NCBI RefSeq assembly: GCF_001575205.1
Contig: NZ_LSRE01000002.1
Location: 248,001-312,000, forward strand
Length of the DNA stretch: 64,000 nt
Origin: Tsukamurella pseudospumae
Lineage (GTDB): Bacteria > Actinomycetota > Actinomycetes > Mycobacteriales > Mycobacteriaceae
Direction: 5' to 3'
Shown here: positions 34,296 to 44,400 of the stretch, one piece after another
Position numbering within the stretch: position 1 is the stretch's first letter
How the letters are laid out: every line of letters starts with the position of its first letter
Notes under the pieces: generated by a model
Seen by the model: the letters and a program-made list of their open reading frames with translations, nothing else
Told to the model about the DNA's origin: nothing
Databases searched by the model: none
Translations under genes and position numbers: made by a program

Positions 34296-34892
34296 TCACC
34301 CCACCGGATTCGCGGACAGCCAGGACGCGTAGTCGTTGAGGAGCGCGACCAGGGGGAGGGCGTCGACGGTGCCGACCCGCTCGCCCCGCAGCGCGGCGCG
34401 GATCCCGGGCACGCGGGCGGCGATCCGGTCGCGCTCGGAGAGCTCGTGGTGGCTGAGCCCGCGCTGCTCGCCGAGCACGATCCGCCGCGGGTGATCCGCT
34501 CGCAGCGCCTGTGCGAGTGCATCGAACTCGTCGCGGTCCAGTGCGGGGAGATGTACCGAGAAGCTCATGACCGCTCCGGTATCGGCGTCGTCGACCTCCT
34601 CCGACTCCTCCAGCCAGTCGGCGTACTCCTGGCTCAGGTCGTCGAGCGCCTCCTCGTCGTCGAAGGAGAGCGTGCGCGCCTCGACCGCCGCGCGCAGCGC
34701 CGATACCAGTCCCCGCACGGTCTCGGGGTCCGACGATGCCGCGTACCACCGATGTGCCTCGTGCGGCACCACGAGCCGGTCCGGCCGTTCGGCCGTGAGG
34801 CGGGTACGGACACCGTCGAACTCTCCGGCGGTGAGGTCGGGGAACTGGACGGAGACGGTCACGACGGGGCGGGAGTCTGGCACGCCCTCCAT
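34296..34892 (-). CDS. Uncharacterised acidic protein
   Basis: A 198-residue soluble, acidic protein that I do not recognise. It seems to have two similar parts: VSVQFPDLTAGEFDGVRTRLTAERPDR and FSVHLPALDRDEFDALAQALRADHPRR align well, which suggests an internal duplication. No catalytic motif or membrane segment. The start may be ATG 34892 or GTG 34883. Function unknown. Confidence 0.6.
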   Translation of the reverse strand: MEGVPDSRPVVTVSVQFPDLTAGEFDGVRTRLTAERPDRLVVPHEAHRWYAASSDPETVRGLVSALRAAVEARTLSFDDEEALDDLSQEYADWLEESEEVDDADTGAVMSFSVHLPALDRDEFDALAQALRADHPRRIVLGEQRGLSHHELSERDRIAARVPGIRAALRGERVGTVDALPLVALLNDYASWLSANPVG

Positions 34893-34921
34893 TGTCCCGA
34901 AGATCGTTCTAGGGTGGGGAC

Positions 34922-35362
34922 ATGGCCCTCGAAGGTGATTACGCAACGGAGAAGGCCGGCTGGGTTGCGGACCAGCTGGCGAAGATCGACGAGACCGGGA
35001 CCACCGCCTCGGTGTCGGTCGCAGGGATGGCGGTGGTGATCTTCACCTACCGCGGCCCCAAGTCCGGCAAGCTCTACCGGCGCCCGCTCATGCGCGTCGA
35101 GCACGACGGCGTCTACGCGGCGTTCGCGTCGAAGGGCGGCGCCCCCGACAACCCCGTCTGGTACTCCGCTCTGCTGAGCAATGACGAAGTCGAGGTTCAG
35201 GACGGTACCGCTGTGATGACCGGGACGGTGCGCGAGATCCACGGCGCCGAGCGCGAGGAGTGGTGGGCCCGTGGCGTCGCCGCGTACCCGCCGTACGCCG
35301 AGTACCAGGAGAAGACCGACAGGTTGATCCCCATCGTCCTCGTCGAACCGGGCCGCGCCTAG
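34922..35362 (+). CDS. F420-dependent nitroreductase-family (DUF385/Ddn) protein
   Basis: A 146-residue protein with the Ddn fold markers VVIFTYRGPKSGKLYRRPLMRVEHDG and NPVWYSALLSNDEVEVQDG, and the C-terminal RLIPIVLVEP. It likely uses reduced F420 on a hydrophobic substrate; the physiological role is not predictable. The -10 box TAGGGT lies 6 nt before the ATG, so the mRNA is probably leaderless. Upstream of the TIGR02569 gene by 36 bp. Confidence 0.85.
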   Translation: MALEGDYATEKAGWVADQLAKIDETGTTASVSVAGMAVVIFTYRGPKSGKLYRRPLMRVEHDGVYAAFASKGGAPDNPVWYSALLSNDEVEVQDGTAVMTGTVREIHGAEREEWWARGVAAYPPYAEYQEKTDRLIPIVLVEPGRA

Positions 35363-35398
35363 CCACCTCGACAGCCGCGCGCGGGTAGATTCACTATC

Positions 35399-36253
35399 GT
35401 GAGCCCCGTCGAACCCCCCGCGCACGTCCTCTCCACCTTCGGACTGGACGAGACCGAACCCATCGCCCTGGGGGCGGAGTGGGACGGCGGCTGGCGCTGC
35501 GGCGAGGTCGTGCTCTCGCTGATCGCCGACCACGCCCGCGCGGCGTGGTCGGCGAAAGTCCGCGAGGACATCTACGTCGAGGGCATGCGCCTGGCGCGTC
35601 CGTTCCGCGCCACCGACGGCCGGTACGTCGTGTCCTCGTGGCGCGCAGACACGTTCATCGCGGGATCGCCCGAACCGCGGTACGACGAGATCATCTCGAT
35701 GGCGAACCGGCTGCACGAGGTGACGGAGAAGCTCGAGCGTCCCCGGTTCCTCGCGGCGCCCGCGGTGGCCCCGTACACCGACGTCGACTACTTCGGTTTC
35801 GCCGACCGCGCCGCATGGGACGACAAACCGCTGTCGATGGCGCGCAAGCTCGGCGCACTCGACGAGACCGTGGAGCACCGCGCCCGCGCCGTCGAGCTCG
35901 TCGGCGAGCTCGCCGCGCTGCGCACCCCGGTCGAGTCGAAGCCCCAACTGGTGCACGGCGACCTCGCGAGCTCGGTGCTGTTCGCCGGCGCCGCTGCACC
36001 GGGCATCACCGATTTCACGCCCTATTGGCGCCCCGCGGCCTGGGCGTCCGCGGTCGTCGCCGTCGACGGGCTCTCCTGGGGCGGGGCCGACGACGGCCTG
36101 CTCATGCGCTGGAACGACCTGCCCGAGTGGCCGCAGATGGTGTTGCGGGCCCTCATCTTCCGGCTCGCGGTGCACGCCCTGCATCCGCGCTCGGAGGCCG
36201 ACGCGCTGCCCGGGCTCGAGCACATCGCCGAGATCGGCCGGTGGCTCCTCTGA
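35399..36253 (+). CDS. TIGR02569 family protein (Rv3205c-like)
   Basis: A 284-residue protein with a weak aminoglycoside-phosphotransferase-like pattern: VHGDLASSVLFAG near residue 184 recalls the catalytic HGD loop, but the usual second Asp/Asn set is altered (LASSVLF). Synteny with mycobacterial Rv3205c next to moeZ supports the family call. Function unknown. TAGATT lies 7 nt before GTG 35399 (leaderless). Its 3' end overlaps the CbiX-like gene by 13 bp. Confidence 0.8.
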   Translation: MSPVEPPAHVLSTFGLDETEPIALGAEWDGGWRCGEVVLSLIADHARAAWSAKVREDIYVEGMRLARPFRATDGRYVVSSWRADTFIAGSPEPRYDEIISMANRLHEVTEKLERPRFLAAPAVAPYTDVDYFGFADRAAWDDKPLSMARKLGALDETVEHRARAVELVGELAALRTPVESKPQLVHGDLASSVLFAGAAAPGITDFTPYWRPAAWASAVVAVDGLSWGGADDGLLMRWNDLPEWPQMVLRALIFRLAVHALHPRSEADALPGLEHIAEIGRWLL

Positions 36254-36942
36254 CCGAGCCTGTCCGGCGGATCCTCGTCGCCCACGGCACGCGCTCGGCA
36301 CACGGCGTTGCGATGGTCCGCCAGCTCGCGGACGCCGTCGCCGCCCGGACCGGCCAGCTCGACGTCGCCTTCGTCGACGTGCTGGGGCCGTCACCGTCGG
36401 ACCTGCTGCGCGAGTCCGACATCCCGACGGTGCTCGTGCCGGCCTTCCTCGCCGCCGGCTACCACGTGCACACCGACGTGCCCGGGCACGTCGCGCGCAG
36501 CGGCCATCCCCGCGCTGTCGTCACCGCGCCGCTCGGTCCGGATCCGGCTCTCGTGGGCGCGCTGGTCCGCAGGCTCGACGGTGCGGGGCTGCGGCCCGGC
36601 GACGCGGTCGTGCTCGGAGCGACCGGATCTTCCGACCCCCACGCCCGCGACGACGTCCGGACCATGGCCGGTCACCTCGCCGCGCGGCTGGGACAGGACG
36701 TGCCCGTCGGCTTCCTCGCGGCGGGCGTGCCGACGGTGGCCGATGTCGTCTCCCGGATCCGCACGCCCGGCCACCGCATCGTGATCGCCGCGTACCAACT
36801 GGCCGACGGACTGTTCCACGCCCGGCTCGCGGAGGCGGGTGCCGATGCGGTCGCGGCGCCGCTGGGGCTCGCGCCCGAGGTGATCGACCTGCTGGTGACG
36901 CGGTTCGCGGCCGGGACCGCCGAGCTCGATCGGACCCGGTAG
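36241..36942 (+). CDS. CbiX/SirB-type sirohydrochlorin chelatase-like protein
   Basis: A 233-residue protein of the chelatase fold with two similar halves: RILVAHGTRSAHG (active His) and VVLGATGSSDPHARDDV. CTG or GTG starts are possible; GTG 36241 overlaps the previous gene by 13 bp and gives VAPLTEPVRRILVAHG. CbiX/SirB insert Co2+ or Fe2+ into sirohydrochlorin for B12 or sirohaem. The second conserved His sits in AGYHVHTDVPGH. No other cobalamin genes are adjacent. Confidence 0.82.
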   Translation: MAPLTEPVRRILVAHGTRSAHGVAMVRQLADAVAARTGQLDVAFVDVLGPSPSDLLRESDIPTVLVPAFLAAGYHVHTDVPGHVARSGHPRAVVTAPLGPDPALVGALVRRLDGAGLRPGDAVVLGATGSSDPHARDDVRTMAGHLAARLGQDVPVGFLAAGVPTVADVVSRIRTPGHRIVIAAYQLADGLFHARLAEAGADAVAAPLGLAPEVIDLLVTRFAAGTAELDRTR

Positions 36943-36946
36943 CGAC

Positions 36947-37237
36947 TCAGACGCGATAGCGGCGCAACGGGATCCGGTCGCCGTCGGCGAGCACACCCTC
37001 CGCGCGGAGGTTCTCCAGTTGCCGGGTGCGGATGTGTTCCGCGGGACGCCCGCTCGCGGGGACCACGCGGTGCCACGGCAGGTCGGACGCGTCGGTCCGC
37101 ATCACCCAGCCCACGATCCGCGGCGAGCTCAAGTCCAGCTCGTCGGCGATGTCGCCGTAGGTGCGCACCCTGCCCGGCGGGATCGCCGCGATCAGCGCCC
37201 GTACCGCCTCCACCTGCTCCTCGGTCACCTTCGCCAC
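36947..37237 (-). CDS. Alkyltransferase-like protein (ATL, MGMT-like without active Cys)
   Basis: A 96-residue protein homologous to the DNA-binding domain of O6-alkylguanine-DNA alkyltransferase: GRVRTYGDIADELDLSSPRIVGWVMR and LPWHRVVPASGRPAEHIRTRQ. The active-site PCHR is replaced by PWHR, the hallmark of ATL proteins, which bind O6-alkylguanine and flag it for nucleotide excision repair. GTG 37237 matches the N terminus I recall of Rv3204. It lies immediately downstream of lipV on the same strand, 5 bp apart. Confidence 0.88.
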   Translation of the reverse strand: MAKVTEEQVEAVRALIAAIPPGRVRTYGDIADELDLSSPRIVGWVMRTDASDLPWHRVVPASGRPAEHIRTRQLENLRAEGVLADGDRIPLRRYRV

Positions 37238-37242
37238 GGGCG

Positions 37243-38010
37243 TCAGCCGATCAGCCGTCGGGCGTACTCGCCGGCCAGGTGCGGGACCTCCTGCGCCACC
37301 ATGTGATCCGACGGCACCGTCACCACCTCCGCGTGCGGCAGCGCCGCGAGCTGCGCGTCGTTGACGTACTGGGCGCGCTCGGCGCGCAGCAGAACCGTCG
37401 GGACGTCCGACGGTGCGCCGACGGCCGGCCGGGCCAGCTCGCCCCACAGCGCGACCATCGCGGGCAGACCGATGTCCCACTCCCAGCGGCCGGAGTCGCG
37501 GCGCACCAGGTGCTCGGCGATCTCGTCGTCCATGACCGCCGCCGGCACCCGTTCCCAGGCGCCGGACGTCTTGTCCTGCTCGGCCTCCTCGGGCGAGGTG
37601 AAGTCGAAGAACTCGATGCTCTGCCCGGCGATCGTCTCGCACATCCGCGGGTCCAGCTGCTGCGCCGGATCGAGCAGGAGCAGCGCGCGCACCAGGTCCG
37701 GGCGCGCCGTCGCGAGCCGACAGGCCAGCGCGCCGCCCAGCGAGTGCCCGATCACCACGGCGGGGCTCGCGGCCGTCACGGCGTGGCGCTCCAGCACGCC
37801 GACGAGGTCGGCGACGTGCTGTTCGAAGTGCCACGGCGGGGCCCACGTGGACCGGGCGTGCCCGCGCAGGTCCGGGGCGAGCACGCGGACGCCGGGCAGC
37901 TCGTCGTCGGCGAACCGCCGCCACCGGGCGCCGTGGCCGGTGACGCCGTGGATCGCGAGCACCGTGGTGGCGTCGGGGGAGTCGGGGCCGTAGACGTGGG
38001 TGTTGAGCAT
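37243..38010 (-). CDS. lipV: LipV-like alpha/beta-hydrolase lipase/esterase
   Basis: A 255-residue alpha/beta hydrolase: VLAIHGVTGHGARW (oxyanion loop), VVIGHSLGGALACRLA (nucleophile Ser) and VPSDHMVAQEVPHL (catalytic His). Position between the ATL and adnA genes matches mycobacterial lipV (Rv3203), a membrane-associated esterase. ATG 38010 is preceded by CAGAAT 6 nt upstream, perhaps a leaderless promoter. It diverges from adnA across 77 bp. Confidence 0.8.
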   Translation of the reverse strand: MLNTHVYGPDSPDATTVLAIHGVTGHGARWRRFADDELPGVRVLAPDLRGHARSTWAPPWHFEQHVADLVGVLERHAVTAASPAVVIGHSLGGALACRLATARPDLVRALLLLDPAQQLDPRMCETIAGQSIEFFDFTSPEEAEQDKTSGAWERVPAAVMDDEIAEHLVRRDSGRWEWDIGLPAMVALWGELARPAVGAPSDVPTVLLRAERAQYVNDAQLAALPHAEVVTVPSDHMVAQEVPHLAGEYARRLIG

Positions 38011-38087
38011 GCCCCGATTCTGCCCTGCCGCGGACATGTCGGTGGGCTGTGATGTGATCGACGGACGCGATCGGAAGGGGGTGCGCG

Positions 38088-41000
38088 ATGGTCGGCGGCG
38101 GAACGGGTGGTTCCCGCGGGGACGGTTCCCGGGGCGACGGTGCGGGCAGGCACCGTCGGCCGCGCCTGCGGCTGCAGTACACGGCCCCCGAGCCGCCTCC
38201 GGTCCGCGAATGGGTGGGGCCGATCGCGGAGCTCGCCGCTCCGGCGTCGGGCGCGCTGCCGCTGGACATGGGCGGGTGGGCGCCGTACCGGATCCGCGGG
38301 GGCCCGGGCACGGGCAAGACCGCCGCGTTGATCGACATCGCCGTCGCCAAGCTCACCGATCCGTTCGTCGATCCCGAGTCCGTGCTGGTCCTCGCGGGGA
38401 ACAAGCGCTCCGCCGGGGCGCTGCGCAGCGAGCTCTCCGCGCGCGTGCTCGCCGGGAGCGAGGGGGTGCACGCCTCCGGGGAGCCGCTGGTACGCACGGT
38501 GCACTCGCTGGCCTTCGCGGTACTGAGGCTCCAGGCGTCCGGTACGGGCAGTCCGCCGCCGCGGCTGATCACGGGGTCGGAGCAGGACGCCGTGGTGCGG
38601 GAACTGCTGCGCGGCAACCTCGACGACGGTGGCGCCTTCTGGCCCGAGCGGCTGCGGCCGGCGCTCGTCACGAACGGCTTCGCGGGCGCGCTGCGCGACC
38701 TGTTCGCGCAGGCCGCGCAGCGGGGCGCGGGGCCGGACGAGATCGAGGACCTCGCGCGCCGCTACAACCGCGGGGAATGGCTCGCGGCGGCGAACGCGCT
38801 GCGCGAGTACCAGGAGACCACGCTGTTGCGCGGCTCCGTCGGGCTCGCCGGGCCGCAGGCGGTGGCACCTGCAGTCGACGCGGCGGAGCTCATCGACGCT
38901 GCGGTCACGGCCCTGGCCACCGACGATGCGCTGCTCGCGCAGCAGCGCGAGCGCATCCGCTTCCTGCTGGTCGACGATGTGCAGAACCTCGACCCGCTGG
39001 CCTCGGCGCTGATCCGGCTGCTGGGCACGGGAACGGAGCTCACGGTGATCGCGGGGGATCCGGACCAGGCGGTGAACTCGTTCCGGGGCGCCAGCACGCG
39101 GTTCCTGCAGAACATGGAGGTTCCGCCCGAGCGGGACGTGTTGCTCGAACGCAGCTTCCGGTTCGGGGAGGAGGTGGCGGCCGCGGTGAACCGGGTCTCG
39201 GCCCGGCTGCCGCACCGTTTCGGGGCCGTCGCGCCCGAACGGCCGCGGCCGGGATCGGCCGCGGTGCGACTGTTCTCCACTCCGGCGAAGGAGGCCGACG
39301 CCATCGCCGCGATGTTGCGGCGCGAGCACGTGCTCGGCGGCGTCCCCTGGGAGGAGATGGCCATCGTCGTGCGCTCGGTGTCGGCGTCGGTCGCGCCCCT
39401 GCGGCGCGCACTCGCCTATGCCGGCGTTCCCGTCACCGTCCCGGCCGACGATGTGCCGCTGGCGCGGCAGCGCGCCGTGCACGCGCTGTTGCTCGTGCTG
39501 CGCGCGGCCGTCACCCCCGAGGGGATCGACCCCGCCGAGGCGGTCACTCTGCTCTCCGGCCCCGTGGGCGGCGGGGATCCGCTCACGCTGCGGCGGGTGC
39601 GCCGCGCGGTGCGCCGGGCCGATCCGGCGGAGGAGCGCGGCTCGGCCGAGATCCTCACCGCGGTGCTCACCGAGTCGTCCGAGTTCGCCCCCTACCGCGC
39701 GGTGCTGACCGAACTCGAGGCCGAGCCGGTCGAGCGGGTGCTCGCCGCTGTCCGCGCCGCCCGCGCGGCCGCCGAGCACGGCACCGTCGAGGAGGTGCTC
39801 TGGGCCGCGTGGGCCGCCACCGGTCTGGCGGCCCGGTGGGGCGCGCTCGCGCTCCGCGGCGGCACCCTCGGCGATCAGGCCGATCGGGACCTCGACGCGG
39901 TGATGGGCCTGTTCGATTCGGCGGCCGACTTCACCGACACGCTGCCCACCGCGTCGGTCGCCGCGTTCGTCGAATACCTGGAGCAGCTGCAGATCCCGCG
40001 GTCCGACCGCGCGCGCGGCCGCAGCGGTCAGGCCACCGTCCCGGGCGTGACGCTGCTGTCCGCGCACAGCGCAGTGGGCCGCGAGTGGGACGTGGTCGCC
40101 GTGGCCGGGGTGCAGGAGGGGCGCTGGCCCAACCTGCGCCGCCGCGGCGGGCTGCTCGGCACGGACGAACTGCTGGACGCGCTCGACGGCATGGATCCGT
40201 CCGCTCTGCCCACGGTCTCACGGTCGCTGCCGATGCTCGCGGAGGAGCGTCGCCTGCTGCTGGTGGCGTGCTCGCGGGCGCGGCGCGTGCTGCTCATCAC
40301 GGCGGTCGACACCGCGGACGGCGAGGGTGACCTGGTGCCCTCGCGGTTCCTGCAGGGCATCGCACCGTCGGGCGACGAGGACCCGGAGACGTACACCCCG
40401 GCGGTGGAGAGCGCACCGTCGGCCTCCCTGGACCTGCGCACCCTGGTCGCGGTCCTGCGCACCGCGGCCTGCGACCCCGAGCGCGGCGAGGCCGAGCGCG
40501 AGCACGCCGCCCGGCAGCTGGCGCGCCTCGCGGCGGACCGGGTGGCCGGCGCCCACCCCGACAGCTGGTACGGCCTCGCCGGCGCGAGCACCGACGATCC
40601 GCTGTGGCAGCCCGACGACGGGCCGGTGGCGCTGTCCCCGTCGAACGTGGAGGCGCTGTCGGCGTGCGCGCTGCGGTGGATGCTCGAACGGTTCGGCGGG
40701 AGCGATGGGGACTCGGCCAAGCAGGCCACCGGCAACCTGGTGCACACCCTGGTGCAGGCGGTCGCCGGGCGGATCCCGAAGGACGAGGTCACCCGCTCGC
40801 TGGAGAAGGTCTGGGACCGAGTGGATCTCGAGGCCGACTGGTTCGCACAGCGGGAGCTGGCGCGCACCGAGGCGATGCTGGAGTCCTTCCGCGCGTGGTT
40901 GGCCGGGAGCCGCGGCGAGCTCACCGAGGCGGGGGTGGAGATCGGCGTCGACGCGGTCATACCCGGAGACGCCGCGGCGGGCGGCGACGACCCCGATGTC

Positions 41001-41414
41001 CGCATCCGCGGCCGGATCGACCGGCTGGAGCGCGACGCCCTCGGGCGGGCCGTGGTGGTCGACGTGAAGACCGGCCGCACCCTGCCGACGCAGGCCGAGG
41101 GGCAGGCGCAGGCCCAGCTGCGCACCTATCAGGTGGCGCTCGCACACGGCGGTATCGGTGGCGTGCCGGAGACACCGGGCGGTGGCAAGCTGGTGTACGT
41201 CGCGAAGTCGCACAACAAGACCGGGGCCACCGTCCGTGAGCAGGACGCACTGGCACCCGAGGACGTGGACGAATGGCTCGGCGTGATCCGGGAGGCGGCG
41301 CGCCGCACCCGGGGCCCGGTGTTCCCGGCCACGCTGAACGCCTCGTGCCAGTACTGCGCAGTGGCGTCGTGCTGTCCGGTGGTGGACAAGGGAAGGGCGG
41401 TCACCGATGACTGA
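38088..41414 (+). CDS. adnA: AdnA subunit of the AdnAB helicase-nuclease
   Basis: A 1108-residue UvrD-like motor fused to a RecB-family nuclease. Walker A is RIRGGPGTGKTAAL near residue 70. Motif II reads LLVDDVQNLDPL, with D-D where active motors have D-E. VIAGDPDQAVNSFRGA and LLSAHSAVGREWDVVAV follow. The C-terminal nuclease carries VVVDVKTGR-type active residues and a QAQLRTYQVAL helix, and the end has Cys-x2-Cys-x5-Cys-Cys (SCQYCAVASCC) for an Fe-S cluster. AdnAB resects double-strand breaks in mycobacteria. GGGGGTG precedes the ATG. The stop overlaps the adnB start by 8 bp. Confidence 0.93.
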   Translation: MVGGGTGGSRGDGSRGDGAGRHRRPRLRLQYTAPEPPPVREWVGPIAELAAPASGALPLDMGGWAPYRIRGGPGTGKTAALIDIAVAKLTDPFVDPESVLVLAGNKRSAGALRSELSARVLAGSEGVHASGEPLVRTVHSLAFAVLRLQASGTGSPPPRLITGSEQDAVVRELLRGNLDDGGAFWPERLRPALVTNGFAGALRDLFAQAAQRGAGPDEIEDLARRYNRGEWLAAANALREYQETTLLRGSVGLAGPQAVAPAVDAAELIDAAVTALATDDALLAQQRERIRFLLVDDVQNLDPLASALIRLLGTGTELTVIAGDPDQAVNSFRGASTRFLQNMEVPPERDVLLERSFRFGEEVAAAVNRVSARLPHRFGAVAPERPRPGSAAVRLFSTPAKEADAIAAMLRREHVLGGVPWEEMAIVVRSVSASVAPLRRALAYAGVPVTVPADDVPLARQRAVHALLLVLRAAVTPEGIDPAEAVTLLSGPVGGGDPLTLRRVRRAVRRADPAEERGSAEILTAVLTESSEFAPYRAVLTELEAEPVERVLAAVRAARAAAEHGTVEEVLWAAWAATGLAARWGALALRGGTLGDQADRDLDAVMGLFDSAADFTDTLPTASVAAFVEYLEQLQIPRSDRARGRSGQATVPGVTLLSAHSAVGREWDVVAVAGVQEGRWPNLRRRGGLLGTDELLDALDGMDPSALPTVSRSLPMLAEERRLLLVACSRARRVLLITAVDTADGEGDLVPSRFLQGIAPSGDEDPETYTPAVESAPSASLDLRTLVAVLRTAACDPERGEAEREHAARQLARLAADRVAGAHPDSWYGLAGASTDDPLWQPDDGPVALSPSNVEALSACALRWMLERFGGSDGDSAKQATGNLVHTLVQAVAGRIPKDEVTRSLEKVWDRVDLEADWFAQRELARTEAMLESFRAWLAGSRGELTEAGVEIGVDAVIPGDAAAGGDDPDVRIRGRIDRLERDALGRAVVVDVKTGRTLPTQAEGQAQAQLRTYQVALAHGGIGGVPETPGGGKLVYVAKSHNKTGATVREQDALAPEDVDEWLGVIREAARRTRGPVFPATLNASCQYCAVASCCPVVDKGRAVTDD

Positions 41415-44400
41415 GGGGTTCCCGCACGCGCCGTTGATTTCGGCGGTGGACCTGGCGCACGAGCTGGGCCAGGCGTTCGCGCCCACCGAGGAGCAGCGCG
41501 CGGTCATCGAGGCGCCGCTCGGTCCGTGCCTGGTGGTCGCGGGCGCCGGGGCGGGCAAGACGGAGACGATGGCCGGCCGCGTCGTGTGGCTGATCGCCAA
41601 CCGCTACGTCACACCGGACCAGGTGCTGGGGCTGACCTTCACGCGGAAGGCTGCGCAGCAGTTGATGATCCGGGTGCGCAAGCGGCTCGCCCGGCTCGCG
41701 GGGGCGGGCGTGGTCGACCGGATCGACCCGTCGGGTGAGCTCCGGGCGTCGCTGCGCACCGTCGAACCCGAGATCAGCACGTACCACGCCTACGCGGGCA
41801 GGCTGCTCGGCGACTACGGCATGCTGCTGCCGGTCGAGCCGTCGGTGCGGCTCGTCTCGGAGACCGAGCGGTGGCAGATCGCGTACGACGTGGTCACCGG
41901 GTGGGACGGCGCGCTCGAGGTCGACAAGAATCCGACGAACCTCACGGAGGCGGTGCTGGGCCTGTCCGGGGCGCTGGCCGATCACCTCGTCACGCCCGAT
42001 CAGCTGGAGGCCGACGACGACGAGTTGGAGCGGCTCATCGGTCTGCTCCCGCCCGGCCCGCGGCAGAAGGCCGCGCCGAACGCGGCGCTGCTCAAGGCGG
42101 CGGAGATCCAGGAGCAGCGGCGGCGACTCATCCCGCTGGTGCGGGGCGTCGCGGCCGAGATGCGCGCACGGGAGGTGCTCGACTTCGGCAGCCAGATGGG
42201 GCTCGCGGCGCAGCTCGCGCTGGCGAATCCCGATGTCGCGGGGTTGGAACGCGCGCGGTTCGGGGCCGTGCTGCTCGACGAGTATCAGGACACCGGGCAC
42301 GCGCAGCGCATGCTGCTCGCGTCGCTGTTCGGCGGCGCGGCCGGCGCCGCCGCGGTCACGGCGGTGGGTGACCCGATCCAGTCGATCTACGGCTGGCGCG
42401 GTGCCTCCGCGGCCAACCTGCCCCGGTTCGCGACCGACTTCCCGCAGGGCGACGGATCTCCCGCCCCGCGCCGCGAGCTGCTCACCAGCTGGCGCAACCC
42501 GACGAGCGCGCTCGATCTCGCGAACGCGGTCTCCGAGGACCTGCGCAGCCGCGGCGTCCCGGTTACCGAGCTCAGGGCCAGGCCAGACGCGCCGCCCGGC
42601 GACCTGCGGATCGCCCTGCACCCCACGGTGATCGACGAACGGGACTGGGTCGCCGACGCGATCGCGGAGCAGTGGCGCGGCCGCATCGAGGCGGGGGAGG
42701 AGCCGCCGACGGTGGCCGTGCTCGTCCGCCGCAACGCCGACTCCGCCGGGCTCGCAGCCGCGCTCGGCGAGCGGGGCGTTCCCGTCGAGGTGGTGGGCCT
42801 CGGGGGCCTGCTGCACACCCCGGAGGTGCAGGACGTCGTCGCGCTGCTGCGACTCGCGGTCGAACCGCTGGCGGGCACGGCGGCCATGCGGTTGCTCACG
42901 GGGCCGCGCTGGCAGCTCGGTGCCGCCGACCTGCGCGCGCTGTGGGACCGAGCGCGGCGGATCGCGCACACCACGGGTCGCGCCGCGGCCGGCGCGGTGT
43001 CCAGCGCTGAGCAGCTCGACGCCGCGCTGGACGCGACGCTGCCGTCCGAGTCCCTCGACGCGGCCGGCCTCGGCGACGCGATCGCCGACCCGGGCCCCGA
43101 CGCGAACTACTCGTCCGCGGGGCTGGCGAAGATCCGCTCGCTCGACCGGGAGGTCCGGCACGTCCGCGAGCGGCTGGGCCACCCGCTGCCGGAGGTCGTC
43201 GCGGAGGCGGAGCGGGTGCTGGGCGTGAGCATCGAGACCCGGATCCGCGCCGCTCGCCAGCTCGGCGGCCGCGCCACCGGGCGCGAGCACCTCGACGCCT
43301 TCGCCGACGTGGTCGTCTCCTACGCCGAGCGCCCGACCGCGACGCTGCCCGGACTCCTGGGCTTCCTCGCCGCCGCGGAACGGGTCGAGGGCGGCCTGAC
43401 GCCGGGCGATGTGGAGGTCGCCACCGACCGCGTCCAGGTGCTCACGGTGCACTCGGCGAAGGGCCTGGAGTGGGACGTCGTCGCGGTGCCGCACCTGTCG
43501 GAGGGCATCTTCCCGTCGGGGCGCGCGATGCCCACCTGGCTCTCCAGTGCCGCCGAGCTGCAGCCGACGCTGCGCGGCGACGTCGCGGAACCGGGGGAGA
43601 CCGACGGCGTGCCGCGCCTGGACCTCGCCGACTGCAACAACCGCAAGGATCTCGAGGACGCGCTGGACGCGCATCGCAAGGCGCTCAAGGGCATGAACAT
43701 GCACGAGGACGAGCGGCTGTTCTACGTCGCCGTCACGCGCACCCAGTCCGTGCTCCTGCTCTCCGGCCACTACTGGAGTGAGGACGTCAAGACGCCGAAG
43801 GCGCCGTCACGGTTCCTCGTCGCGGCCCGCGATCACGCCCCCGACGCGGTGCAGGAGTGGGCCGGCGAGCCGCTCGAGGACGCGCCCAACCCGCTCGAGG
43901 CGGAACCCGTGCAGGCGCCGTGGCCGCGCGACTTCCTGGCGGCGCACCGTCCGGCCATCGACGCCGGGGCCGAGCGCGTCCTGGCGGCGCTCGCGCAGGT
44001 GTCCGCCGAGCCCGATGCCGACGGTTCCGGACTCGACGAGGACGATCCGTACGGCTGGGCCGCCGAGGTGACCGCGCTCCTCGCCGAGCGGGCGCGGCAG
44101 GCGGAGGCGGAGCTCGAGGTCGCGGTGCCGCGCGAGGTGTCGGTGAGCCAGCTCGTCGAACTGCGGCGCAGTCCCGCCACGTTCGCGAGCCGGCTGCGGC
44201 GCCCGGTGCCCTTCAAGCCGAATCCGTACGCGCGCCGCGGCACCGCGTTCCACGCGTGGCTCGAGCGCCGGTACGGGGCGTCGCGGCTGCTCGATCTCGA
44301 CGAGCTGCCCGGCGCCGCCGACGGTGACGCGGGCGCGGACGAGAACCTCGCCCTGCTGCAGCGCAGGTTCGAGGAGAGCGAGTGGGCGGCGCGCACCCCC

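Noticed and set aside
36241-36300. CTG start at 36250 for the CbiX-like gene
   Set aside because: CTG starts are rare; the in-frame GTG at 36241 gives a plausible short overlap with the previous gene.
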